This document shows, piece by piece, positions 48,801-59,104 of a stretch of 64,000 bases of DNA; position 1 is the first letter of the stretch, and each line of letters starts with the position of its first letter. Under the pieces are notes generated by a model. That model was not told the DNA's origin, ran no database searches, and saw nothing but the letters and a program-made list of their open reading frames with translations. Both the position numbers and the translations under genes were made by a program. Source of the DNA: Cenococcum geophilum 1.58 (Eukaryota; Ascomycota; Dothideomycetes; Gloniales; Gloniaceae); NCBI GenBank assembly GCA_001692895.1, contig KV748213.1, positions 124,001 to 188,000 on the forward strand. Reading direction: 5' to 3'.

Positions 48801-49389
48801 CGCGAAACGCGAAAACCAAAGTCTACTTAAATCTTATCCTGCGAATATTTTCCCGATGAAATAAAAAAGTACTATAACGCTAAGAGATTTAAGGGACTAG
48901 ATCTTAAGGAGGGAGATAAAGTATAGCTACTATATAAAAACTTTAAGAGTTAATAACTAAGTAAAAAGTTAGACTATATTAGACTAGGACCTTTTAAAAT
49001 TAAGTAAAGGATTTTACTAGTTACATTTAAGTTAAACCTACTAGCTAAAATAAAGATCTACCCTATATAGCATATTGCGATACTAGAGCCAGTATATAGA
49101 AATATTAAGCCACTAGTCTATAAAGTAGATACGTATAAAGGGTAAGAAGAAGATAAATAGTAAGTTTTAAAGATTGTTAGCTATAAGAATATCAACAATA
49201 AAATATAGTACGAAGTTAAGTAGATAGGCTATAGTAAGACTACCTAGGAACTACTAAAGAATTTAAAAAACGCTATAAGAAAGGTATAGAAGTATCGGAA
49301 GAGATTAGGTTAGGCAGTAATAATAAAAAAGGATCACTAAAGAATAAGTTACCTAAGGGGGACCTAAGAAGAGCAGTTGCTAAACTACT

Positions 49390-49980
49390 TANATNTATTT
49401 CNTTTTTANTTAGAGGAGAATCTATTCTTTTATTACTAAGTTCCTACAAACCTTATTTTATAAGCTTCTACTCCTTAAAACGGACCTTCTTATAAACCTT
49501 CTTAAGACAGAGTAGCTAAGTAGATGCCGTAATATAGGCTTTAAGGGCCTTCTACTCTATATTATAAGAACATTCTAGCTTAGTAAGAGCCTAAAACAGT
49601 TTACTATTTAGCTATATAGTAGCAGATTAAATATAAAACCCTAAGACAAATTAATTAGGGAACTAGATAACTATTTAGGGTAATAAGTTATATATATTTA
49701 GTATTAGAGATAGAGCAAACGTTATAGGACAAATAAATATTTGCTTTAGTGCACTCTAAATAAGAGGACAGTTATCGCGAAGATAGGTTTGCTAACGTAA
49801 TATAAACTAACCCCTCTTTTAAATAACGAGAATATAGAGATGGTATAATCTTACTAAGAAATAATATTGCAGCAATAGTACGAGCACGACGTTGCGCCTA
49901 CGAAGAAGAAAGAGCTTTAGGTATAATAAGTAATAATATTAACTAAATTAATTAGACGGATATTATACCTCTAGTAAATA
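49390..49980 (-). pseudogene. Antisense coiled-coil-type coding relic in element B
   Basis: Counterpart of 44290-44880, collinear across its length and also between the integrase tail and the purine tract/3' LTR. Several N bases at 49392-49410. Fossil; no function assigned. Confidence 0.35.
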
Positions 49981-50032
49981 ACTTAGAGATATTTTAAATC
50001 TTTAAGGACGAAGATAAAGAGAAGGGAGATAG

Positions 50033-50455
50033 TGTTATGGACGCTTTAAGTACAATATTATAACTACTTAGAGAAGAGTTAGAAGAAGCTAATTAGTTAA
50101 TTTAGGCACGGTCTAAAATAGAGCTAGTAGAGCTATATAATAAGGAATAGTAGCTAAGGTTATATAACGTTATACGCAGTATATATAGTGTATAAAGGGA
50201 ACGTATATATAATACGTATAACATATATATTACGTATAAGAAGGATTTTATAGAAGTACGGTTGTGTATTTAAGGACCCTTAATCCCTACCTAGATAGTT
50301 CCTTTCTTATAGTGATTTTTAGAATATAATTGGAGTTAATCTATTAGGCAACTACTCTACTAGTTATTATTACGTTGTTAACTTTAATTTATATTACCTA
50401 TACACCTAGCCCATTAACGAGCCCATTGTAGTACTTACTATAAGGTTCCGTTATA
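50033..50455 (+). repeat. 3' LTR of gypsy element B
   Basis: 423 bp, preceded by a purine tract (about 50019-50032), followed at once by the target duplication ATAAG. Confidence 0.9.
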
Positions 50456-50770
50456 ATAAGTTGCCTATCTTCTTAAGGACCTTATATAGTCCTACTATCT
50501 AATAGTCTAGCTTATAGCTAGGTCGTTTAGTTTTCTAATTTCTTCTTATAATCTAAAGTATATTACTAAGAATAAAGTTAGGTCTTAACGGTATTTATTT
50601 ACCTACTATTTTATTAACCTTTAGGCCTTTTTTAAGTTCTTATAGGCTACCGTCTAGGCTTTTTTTTTGTATTTAGTGTACTGCTAGGCCTTACTATAGG
50701 ATAGTTTCTTATATACGGTCTAAGGTTCTTCTGGTCTTTTTTAGTTAAAACTTATATAAGGTAAGTAATC

Positions 50771-51545
50771 TATTTCTAGCTAAATAAAAGTAACCCTATA
50801 GAGTTATAGGACTATTTAAAATCCTAATAAAGATCTTAAAAGTTATAAGTTAGACTTACTAGCTAAGATAAAGATCTACCTTATATAGTATATAGAGATA
50901 TAGAACTAATAGTTTATAAAGTAAATATATATAGAGGATAGAAAAAGGATAAGTAGTAAGTATAAAAGATCGTTAGTTATAAGGATATAGATAATAAAAT
51001 ATAGTATAGAATAAAGTAGATAAGCTCTAATAAGACTACTTAGGAACTATTATAGAACCTAAAAAACGTTATAGGAATAGTATAGAAGTATTAAAAGAAA
51101 TTAGGTTAAGTAATATTAATAAGGAAAAATCGTTAAAAAAAATAAGTTACCTAAGTAGGACCTAAGAGGAGCAGCTACCAAGCTACTTAGAGTTATTTCC
51201 CTCTTTATTAAAAGAGTTTTTTTTTAAATCAGACTTAAGCTTTGCTAAACCTTACTTAACGAGTTTCTACTCCTTTAAACGGACCTTCTTATAACCCTTT
51301 TTAAGATAGGCTAATCGAGTATAAGCGTCTAGTTAAGCGTTAAATACTTGCCGTTTTTTAGCGCGAATACGATCCATATTATCCTAAAGTTTTTAAATAT
51401 TAATAAGATAGGGTAAGTTTACCCTTAAAATAAGTAGCCTTAGATTAAATATAAGACCCTATAGTAAATTAGACTATATACTAAACGCTTATAAAGAATA
51501 ATAAGATATATATACTTAGCGTTAGAAATTCTCTTAATATAAGTC
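50771..51545 (+). mobile_element. Gypsy 3' fragment (integrase tail plus antisense block)
   Basis: Plus-strand fragment collinear with element C from about 43870 to 44620: integrase tail, chromodomain-like block, then the antisense coding block. It is more diverged from B and C than they are from each other, so it is probably an older subfamily. It starts abruptly at the edge of element D and ends near the piggyBac relic; no LTR of its own is visible. Broken. Confidence 0.65.
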
Positions 51546-51549
51546 TTCC

Positions 51550-53067
51550 TTTTTACCTATAAGCAAGCCACGTAAGCTACTTCTTTATTATTAATCTTCG
51601 TAGGCTTATATCCGTGCTCTACTAATAGGTGCTGTTATATTTAACTTATAAAGACTCTTAGCTTAGAATGCTAAGGGACTATAGTAGAGTATTTAAAAAG
51701 GGAATTAATAAGGTCTATATAGAAGGCTTTATAGCTAGCATAATTTAACCAGCCGCGGGTTACGTAGAAAGACAATCTATAGGCGTTTGTTATTGCTATA
51801 TTAATAAGGAAGTAAAAGAGAGGCTTTTAGGTATAGCGGTAGATCTTAAGGGATATATAATAGGATCATATCTAGTTAGCGGTATTAACGCCTTTTATAA
51901 AGTAATTATATATATTAATAAATTCCGATATAGGTAACTATTTCCTAGCAGCATTACTATATACCTTATAAGCTTACTAAGAGCCTAAGGGAGTTATAGC
52001 AAGCCGTTATTACTATCGCTTAATAAAGTTTAAACTTATAATAGATAATGTTATTAGTTATAGAGCCTTAATATTAAACTAGAGTATAAACTATTACTAA
52101 TAGTGCTTATAAATAGGACTATATTAGCGTCCTTCTAGGCAAACTCTATTACTATTCCATCTTCTAAAAGTCTCCTATATAGTACACTCTATTTAATCTA
52201 GCTTTAGTAGAGAAGCTTAAGGTCCGCAAGCTATCGGTCAATTTACTTAACTAGTATAGTTTACCCCTTTTTATTCTTAAGTTTCTTATACCTTTATTTT
52301 ATTATTTAAACTATTCCTATACCTCTAATTCTAAGCTACTGTAGTTAATAAAGTAAATTTATAGATATAAAGAGGTTATCTGGCTAAATGGTGTACTTAT
52401 TTAGCTAGCAAAGACATTAACTAGTAATAGGATCCTCCTAAGTTAAGAAATCTAGTACTACCACCTATATCTGTAAAAAGCCTTCCTTCTCTACCTAATA
52501 CTTAAGTAAATCTACTAGGCCTTTATTATTACCTTTTGCGTAAAATATCTAGTTAAAGATATAGCCCTAATTACCTAGTAGCTAGATCTTAAAGCCCTTA
52601 GGTATAGGCTTAGTTAGAATATTACTAATCTTAAGAGCACGGCCAGTAAAGTATTTTATTATTTTATTAACGGTAACGTATATTCTAGGTTTATAAAGCC
52701 TTATTAAAGTAAGCTAAGCTCCTTACTAAGTTTCTAAACCCTCTTTAATATATTCTAGAAGGCTGTATTGTGTTAAGATCTTAGCTAAGTATAGTAGAAG
52801 TAGCGGTCGATTTACTACTATTAATTTGCTCTAATATAGTTCTAAATAATATGCATTGTGCTATAGCTAAAGTCCTTAATACTGTATTTTATATATAGCC
52901 CTATATAAATTAGCATTGCTAAATATATATATATATATAGTTCCTGCCTTAATATTAGCTTCTATCTATATACGAAGTCCTTATCCTCTAGAGGTAGGTA
53001 TAGCTCTATATTTGAATTTATATATTTTATAAGTTAATCTGTCTGTCTAAAATATCTTAAAAAGTTG
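51550..53067 (-). mobile_element. piggyBac-like transposase relic
   Basis: The minus strand encodes a RIP-degraded DDE_Tnp_1_7-type transposase. Around 52560-52690 lies YVTVNKIIKYFTGRALKI followed by a KPIPKGFKI block, the classic piggyBac signature (conserved Asp-x-x-Met/Ile, FTGRS, NKPIPxGFK). Around 52350-52420 is a D-N-L-F-S-like block (PDNLFIS, family DNLFTS). The C-terminal part should lie at 51550-52150. Many TAG/TAA stops and probable frame shifts. The N-terminal part is cut by LINE copy 2 at 53068. No TTAA-flanked ends were identified. Assignment rests on motif order. Confidence 0.65.
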
Positions 53068-53399
53068 CTAAGGATCCTTATTAATAATAATAATAATAAT
53101 TCATTGCTTAACGTCTGATTTGGATCCCTACTGGGCCCACACAAACTACTCCTTATTTACATGTGGGGAGAAAACTCTATTTAAGAAAAATAAGAAAACC
53201 CCGTAATCTATCTCCCCGCCTTTTGGGACTCGCCTACTTAGCGCCTGCGAGTTGCCTGTGGTGCTTTACTACCTTACTATTTGACCTTCTTAGGAACCAC
53301 TACTGCCGTAATAAGCCTACGGACGCGCTAGTATCACAAACTTTTACTCTACTACTGTAGAGTTACTAGGGGGCACCTGCTGCTTGCCCCCTTACCTTC

Positions 53400-56300
53400 T
53401 ATTATTATTTCCCTTATAACCCGGAACTGATTTAGCATATTTTGACTAATAAGCCACTAGGTGACCGCCTTGAGGCCTTTTTATATTAAGAGCAGTGTAT
53501 TATAGTTCTCTATACCAGCTGCTAAGAGTATTATTTCTTAATTAGTGCGTAGGGGGCATAGCAGTATTATATGTTTTAGTGTCTGTCTTGGCCAGCTATA
53601 TTTATATCTTGGGCTACCTACTAGGACACCTACCTAGTAAAGCCAATCTTTTAGTCCTATTATTCCTATTCTTAAGAGTGTTACTATTATGTTTTTTGCC
53701 TTTATTAGGCCTTCTTAGAGCCCTTAGGTATTTACCCCCTATAGCGTTAACTATGCTATAGCTTGGGTTCGTCTTGCCTAAGTTAGCCTCTGTACCTTTG
53801 ACTCCCATTTACCTCTTTAGCGTTGGTTTAACCAGTATTGCATTGCGGTAGATAATTTCCCGGTGTTCTTATGTGTTCTACTTTAGCTCCTTTCTCTATC
53901 TTACTATTATTTTTACTGACCTCTTACGCGTCTCCCTTCCTCCTCTATATAGGCCTAGGCCCTAAAGCGGTACTATTTTTCTTTTACTTTCTTTACTTAT
54001 TTCTCTAATATCTCTTCCCTACTTTAGGGTTATTAGTTTGTTCTCCTATAGGGCACCCTAGGGTCCCTCTATAGTTTACTTAGGCGTGTCTTAATATACT
54101 TTATAATATTAGAGTTACGTTTATTTTGCGTTCTTTATATTATAGCGGCTTTAATATATAACTATAGGGGGGGAATATTAAATTCCTTCTTAAGCAGTAC
54201 TGTGGCTGTTTACTTGTACCCGCCTATAATACTCCAGAGGCAGGCTGTTTAGACCTTTTAAAGTGGTTTAAGGAGTGATTTTAGGGGGCCCTTTTTAGTT
54301 TCTCTAATGGCCCAGATACTAGATTTATATATTATAGTTAGCCGGACGACTACTATATATAGTAGGCGTGACCTCTAGAAGTATGGACCCTATATAAAAT
54401 TAACAATCCTAGATAAAGCGATAAACTGTGCTTGGCCTTTACAGGCCGCTTATACTGTATATGCGCTCCACCAAAGCTTGCTATCTACCTATACTCCTAA
54501 TACCCTTAGGCCCTAAACTGGTTAACCCCTAAAGCCTTAGATGCGAATTATATGCTAGAGATCTACAGATTAGTTACGTTTTCTTATAAAATAGATTAGC
54601 TGGTATTTCTCTGGTGAGAATTAGACTCTATAACGTTTTGCCCACTCTATATAAGTATTATAGGCTTTCTCTAGTGTTCTGCAGTTCTCTACGGCTGTTG
54701 GCCCATATATAATTAGGTTTATATCGTTAATAAAGCCTATCCCCTGGGTTGCCCCTTCCTTAAAGGAGTTAAGTAGGTTACTTATAAAGAAAAGGAAGAG
54801 TATAGGCAAGAGGGGTGATTTTTGTGGTATTCCTGTTGCAACTATAATAGGGGGGCTCTGGTATCCGCTAAAGACCAATAATGTTTCTTTCTAGCCTATA
54901 AACCCTTAGATAAATTGTATAATCTATTCTAGGAAGCCCTTTACCCTAAGGATATACAGGAGACGCTTATAGGGTATATTGTTATAGGCACCACTAATGT
55001 TTAGGCTAAGCATTAATACTACAAAGTCCTTTCGCATCGCCTATACAGATTTAATAGTAGTAGCGAGTAGCGTAAGTACTAATAGTGTTAAGCGGTTCTT
55101 TNTTNCCCCTATTTNGCTTTNTNGTAGTAGGGCGTNTTCCTCTACNNTATCTNCTATGCGTTCCGCTATTACCCTTTCTAAGATCTTACTAAGGGTGTTT
55201 TCTAAGGCAATAGGGCGGTAGCTTCCTAGGATTAAGTAATCTACTTTACCTTCTTTTTATAGGATAACCGTTGTTATAGATCTTCTAAGTTATAGGTAGT
55301 AGCCTATAGCAAAGCATGCTCTGGCTATATCTATAAGCTAAGGTGCTATAAGTGGCCCACAGGTTTTTAGGGCCTTATTTAGAATCCCATCTGGTCCTAG
55401 TACTATATTATTTAAAAGGCGGCTAATAGTTCTAGCTATTTCCTCTATTATTATATCGCTGTTAACCCATAGGCGAGTTACCGGTATTTTGCCTATAATA
55501 TTACTGAGGTCTACTAGAGCTAGTTGGGGGAAGAACCTTTCTATAAGGATCTTTGCCTTCTTATTATTGTTGTTTATAGCCTATGATTCTCCTGCTCTTT
55601 GTAGGGGTAGTAGGTATAGGTCTTTTACTAGGCGCCCTACCTTTTTCTTTACTTATTTCGCTATATCCCAAAGGCCCTTATTATAGGGGAGGCTTAGGTT
55701 AGAAGTATGTTTATTTATAAACCGTCTCCAGTTATTTCTTGCTTCTTTTTTTAGGGTATTCTTTAGCTAGTTTCTTGTGTCTTTATATTATCTCTTGTCT
55801 TTAAGGTTGTAGCTGCTTATATATTTCCTTCTTGCTTATTATTAGCTGGTAACTAGAACTGCGTATTGTGTGGACTATATATGTTGTACATAGAGGCCCG
55901 GTTTTAAGATCAGGCAGTGCTCTTCTAGCCTATTTTTAATTGCTGCCTGGATCCTTTCTAGTCTTTAGTCGATTTCCTTGGGGGTAGTTAATAGGCCTCG
56001 CTTATTTAGTATTAGGTAGATTTCTTCTAGGTCTTAGAGTTGTTATTTGACTGTATTAAGGAAACTGTCTATCTTAAGCTTCCTTATTATATATCTTTTT
56101 CTATTTAGTTGCGCTTTAGTATCTAGGTCTAGCTGTATTTGGATAGGGATATAGTCTAGGGTAAGTGCCCATTCTTCTTTAGGGTTATACCTTTTAAGTC
56201 TCTAGTATAGGCCTTTGTCCATAAATATAAGGTTAATTATACTTCTAGCGGTGCCTCGTTGCTATATAATTGCTTCTAGGGGGGTAGCTAGCTTAAGGCC

Positions 56301-56800
56301 CCAGATATCTATAGCTCTTAGTAGGCACTCTAACTATTAGTCTACAGTAATATAGATACCCCCCTACCGCAGGTGGTAGAGGTTTATATCTCTTAATAGG
56401 ATAGACTTTATACCTTCGGTTTCTAGTAAGCTTATTACCAATATAATATTCTCTATTTATAGGACCCCTTCAACCCTAGAGTTATACACATTAATAATTT
56501 ATACCGGTCCCCTATATATTTGGATTATTATAACTACAATATCTAGGTTAACTGCCTACTATAACTATAAAGACAGGCTAATAGCCTTGCTAATTATAAA
56601 GCATACACATATAGCTGCTTTTNGTTCGTATAGGAGCTAGAATCCTTAGGGGCAGTATATTAATTATATAAAGGTATTATAATACGGCTCTTGTATAGTA
56701 AGGATATAGTATTTCTCTAGGTCTAGACTATCTAGTAGGGGCCTTACGAGGCAGTAGTTTATATTACCGCAGTTATACTATATAATAGATAGGTGGCGGA
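53400..56800 (-). pseudogene. LINE copy 2 ORF2 (endonuclease, reverse transcriptase), degraded
   Basis: The apurinic-endonuclease-like domain is marked by a RDINLYHLR-GGI block (family GDFNxHHxxWGG) at about 56350-56395. Reverse transcriptase shows GIPQKSPLLPILFLFFIS and GFINDINLIIYG at 54700-54840; the catalytic FxDD appears as FIND, a D-to-N change consistent with G-to-A mutation. LEKAYNTYIEWAKRYRV follows. The C-terminal Cys/His region (CEYGW then TPKHIILLCP, about 53540-53620) is the usual LINE tail. Several TAG/TAA stops interrupt the frame. It would have performed target-primed reverse transcription. Confidence 0.75.
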
Positions 56801-57099
56801 CCCCCGGTAAGGGTCCTTTAACTTTCCTTTATTCCTCACTTCTTCTGTTTCCACTTTCTCTAGGATATTTAGAGCTTCTATCTTTTGTATTTACACCCTA
56901 GTTACTACTTATTTTATATAGAGCTTTCCATTCCCATATCTTGTGTTCCTGTTAGCGCTTCTATATCTAAATCTGTTATTATTACTAGTTCTTCCCCTAT
57001 TCTTACTAATTAGCTATATACCCTTTATGGGTTAGCTGCGAATATTATATTTGCCGTATTAAGTCTAATTCTTAATTGTCCTAGTCTTAAGCCTACTAT

Positions 57100-58300
57100 T
57101 GCTGTCTATAGGGGTCTTCCTACGGGGCGTCCTCTCCCTTATATCCCCTGTAACCCTTATGTCCCTAATTAGTCTAGTAATATCGCGCGGTGTTACTTCT
57201 AGCCCGTTAAGGCTTAGGATGGCTAGCCTAGCCCTCTAGTATTAAAGGTAGGAAATACTAGGAAAGCACCTATATCCCCCTAGCTTATTGCCTATTGTTT
57301 CCATTTATATAACCTAGCATATAGTTATTCCCGCAGCTATTAAGCCCTTGCCTTCTGTCTCCTATATTTAATATAGTCTTCTCTCTCCCATGCCTTATGT
57401 GTGCTTTGGTGGCAGTTCGCGCATTTTATTTAGTCTTAATTTAAGTAATGTCTTATATTATAGGGGCCTGTATAATGGCCGCAGCACACCTATACTACGT
57501 ATATAGATTAGGTATATCCCTATTATACACAGCAATAGCATTATTCTAGGCGTAGTCTGTAGTTATAGAGCCTTGTGTTATATATAAGGCCATTTATAAT
57601 TATTCCTTTTTAGATAAGGAGTTTTTGCATTCCTAGTATATATATACTAATAATAAGGGAGCCATACGTTCGTCTAGCGTCTCCCTAGCAAGTCTCTAGC
57701 GACCCTTATATCCTCTTATTATTCTTATTATATACTTAATTTATATTTTCCTGTTAAAGCTATTAGATTTAGGTAATTTTAAGTCCTAGTATAAGGCGTT
57801 CCGTTTGTCTTACTATCTCCTATATAATTACTATATTGTCCACCTAGCGTTCCTTTTCTACCCTAAGGCTTATAGGAACCGCTAGGACTTTAACTAGGTA
57901 ATCCTCGCAGAGTACTTTTATGCCAATACGTTCTCCTAGCCTATCCCCTACCCTTACGGCTCGTTCCTTTGCCTATTAGTCCTTTAGGGTAACTCTAATA
58001 TCTCCGCTCTTAAGGTATTAGACTATAACAGCGTTATAGACCTCTTTACGTATCTTTATAAGGACTTCTATTTCTAATTATCCCCTAAGCCCCTCTACTT
58101 ATTCTATATTTGGTTATATTATAATTATATACCCGGTTATTAACTTAAGGGGGGTGGGTTCCCTATACTATAAAAGCGCAGCTACAGCGGCCTAGGTGCG
58201 GTTCGCCGGTAAGGGGGGGTTATACTTATTTTCAATTTTGCTTAGCCGTTGGAGGATTTAATTAAGGGTTTGCTGGAGGGGCGCCTAAGGTTCGCTGGAC
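57100..58300 (-). pseudogene. LINE copy 2 ORF1 (gag-like, zinc knuckles), degraded
   Basis: The minus strand near 57400-57480 reads CCGHYTGPYNIRHY and then CANCHQSTHKAW, separated by a short linker. These fit the paired CCHC knuckles of Tad1/jockey-type ORF1 proteins, which bind element RNA. The N-terminal limit is uncertain. Stops interrupt the frame, including between the knuckles, so it is not functional. Confidence 0.65.
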
Positions 58301-58668
58301 TAGCGGAGCTATTCTACTAGCTGCATTAGTTTATTATAGCTAACGGTTACTCCCCCACAATTCTAGATACTAGACGCGTCCAATAGGCTTTATATTTTAT
58401 TAGATGCCTTCTTAATAGAGGTATTTCTACTTTATGGTGTGGTATTCGCCCGTCTTTATTATAGAGGGCCATTGCTGGGCGTAGTTCTAGCGGTCGCGCG
58501 CGAGTGCGAGCCACCGTCGTTTAATATGTGCCTCCCCTGCGATACATACATCTTAGGGGGATTCTCTGGGTGTTTTTCAGGGTTCTTTTGGTTGGTTTTG
58601 GTCTTTTTGGGCCGGGTGCAGCAAGAGCTCCAGTTCCGTTAATCTTAGGTCTCTAAGGATCCTTATTA

Positions 58669-59104
58669 TTAATATTGTTTAGAAAATTTAGCTTACTATA
58701 TTTGTTTTCGTTAATATAGAAAGAGGCTTAAAGGGAGGCAGTGGTTTAGGTACTAGCGGTGGCTTTTTTAGGCCCTAACTTTTAAAAATAGGGTATTAAG
58801 TAGGCTGCATAAGATCTATGTTATTGGAAATAGAATTGCAAACCATTATAGTAGTGTACTTAATTAATGAGGTTATCTGTTCTTAACCTAACGCGAAAAT
58901 ATTAATATTCTTGATTATATGTACAGGCTATAGCTCTAAGGACCCTATTTATATAATGGATATATATATCTCGCTCACCTTTAGTATTATAGAGCTAGTT
59001 ATAAATAAATACCCCTATGCCTTTAATAGGCCCTAGGGAGGAAATAGGGTATATATTAATCTATAAGAGGTAGTATAAGGAGATAGTTAAGATATAGGAA
59101 ACTA
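58669..59104 (-). other. Remnant between LINE copy 2 and the Tc1/mariner element
   Basis: AT-rich sequence that was continuous with the piggyBac relic before the LINE inserted, so it may contain the piggyBac N-terminus or 5' end. I see no motif in it. The Tc1/mariner element inserted at a TA at 59103-59104. Confidence 0.35.

Larger units (their letters stand above)
46239..48858. mobile_element. Insert S: 2.6-kb inverted-repeat-ended block carrying four tandem-repeat arrays
   Basis: This block interrupts the integrase of element B; element C is continuous at the matching point (about 43755-43775), which fixes the edges. The ends form a short imperfect inverted repeat: CATCAGCAAAATAT at 46239 against CATCGGGAAAATAT read inward from 48858 (12 of 14). 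A 2-3-bp A-rich target duplication (AA or AAA) is possible but ambiguous. The interior holds four unrelated arrays (separate entries) and two copies of GCATTTGGCAAC (about 46308 and 46390). No transposase seen; the ORFs inside are readings of the repeats. I do not recognise the family. Confidence 0.65.
32057..50455 (+). mobile_element. Ty3/gypsy LTR retrotransposon B (full length, fossil, hosting C and S)
   Basis: Complete by its ends: 5' LTR 32057-32479, 3' LTR 50033-50455, and a 5-bp target duplication ATAAG at 32052-32056 and 50456-50460. The interior has gag with a zinc-knuckle region (about 33520-33580), protease (about 35460), reverse transcriptase (about 36050-36450) and RNase H (36800-37240). 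After element C come integrase (45400-46200) and, after insert S, the integrase tail/chromodomain-like part (48870-49270). It contains element C (37410-45360) and insert S (46239-48858). Removing both leaves about 7.8 kb, matching element C. Broken throughout by RIP-type changes. Confidence 0.9.
31205..50770 (-). mobile_element. Ty3/gypsy element D (3' part, host of nested elements B, C and S)
   Basis: Minus-strand chromovirus-type gypsy. Reading leftward, the integrase C-terminal end lies at 50461-50770, immediately right of B. The chromodomain lies left of B at about 31720-31890 (a WQKGYNLDLASYP-like block, where the stop is not counted), then a polypurine tract (about 31395-31405) and a 3' LTR (31205-31394). 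Element B inserted in its integrase-to-chromodomain linker, so the D coordinates include B, C and S. The 5' half of D is not found to the right of 50770. Broken. Confidence 0.75.
53084..58652 (-). mobile_element. LINE copy 2 (Tad1-like non-LTR retrotransposon, 5.57 kb)
   Basis: Flanked by a 16-bp target duplication (CTAAGGATCCTTATTA) at 53068-53083 and 58653-58668. On minus it runs from a GC-rich 5' end (about 58440-58640) through ORF1 to ORF2 and an ATT-repeat tail at 53084-53100. It is less mutated than LINE copy 1 and retains more CpG and open stretches, so it is younger or less exposed to RIP. Both ORFs are still interrupted by TAG/TAA stops. N bases at 55102-55152 and 56623. It split the piggyBac relic. 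Confidence 0.88.
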
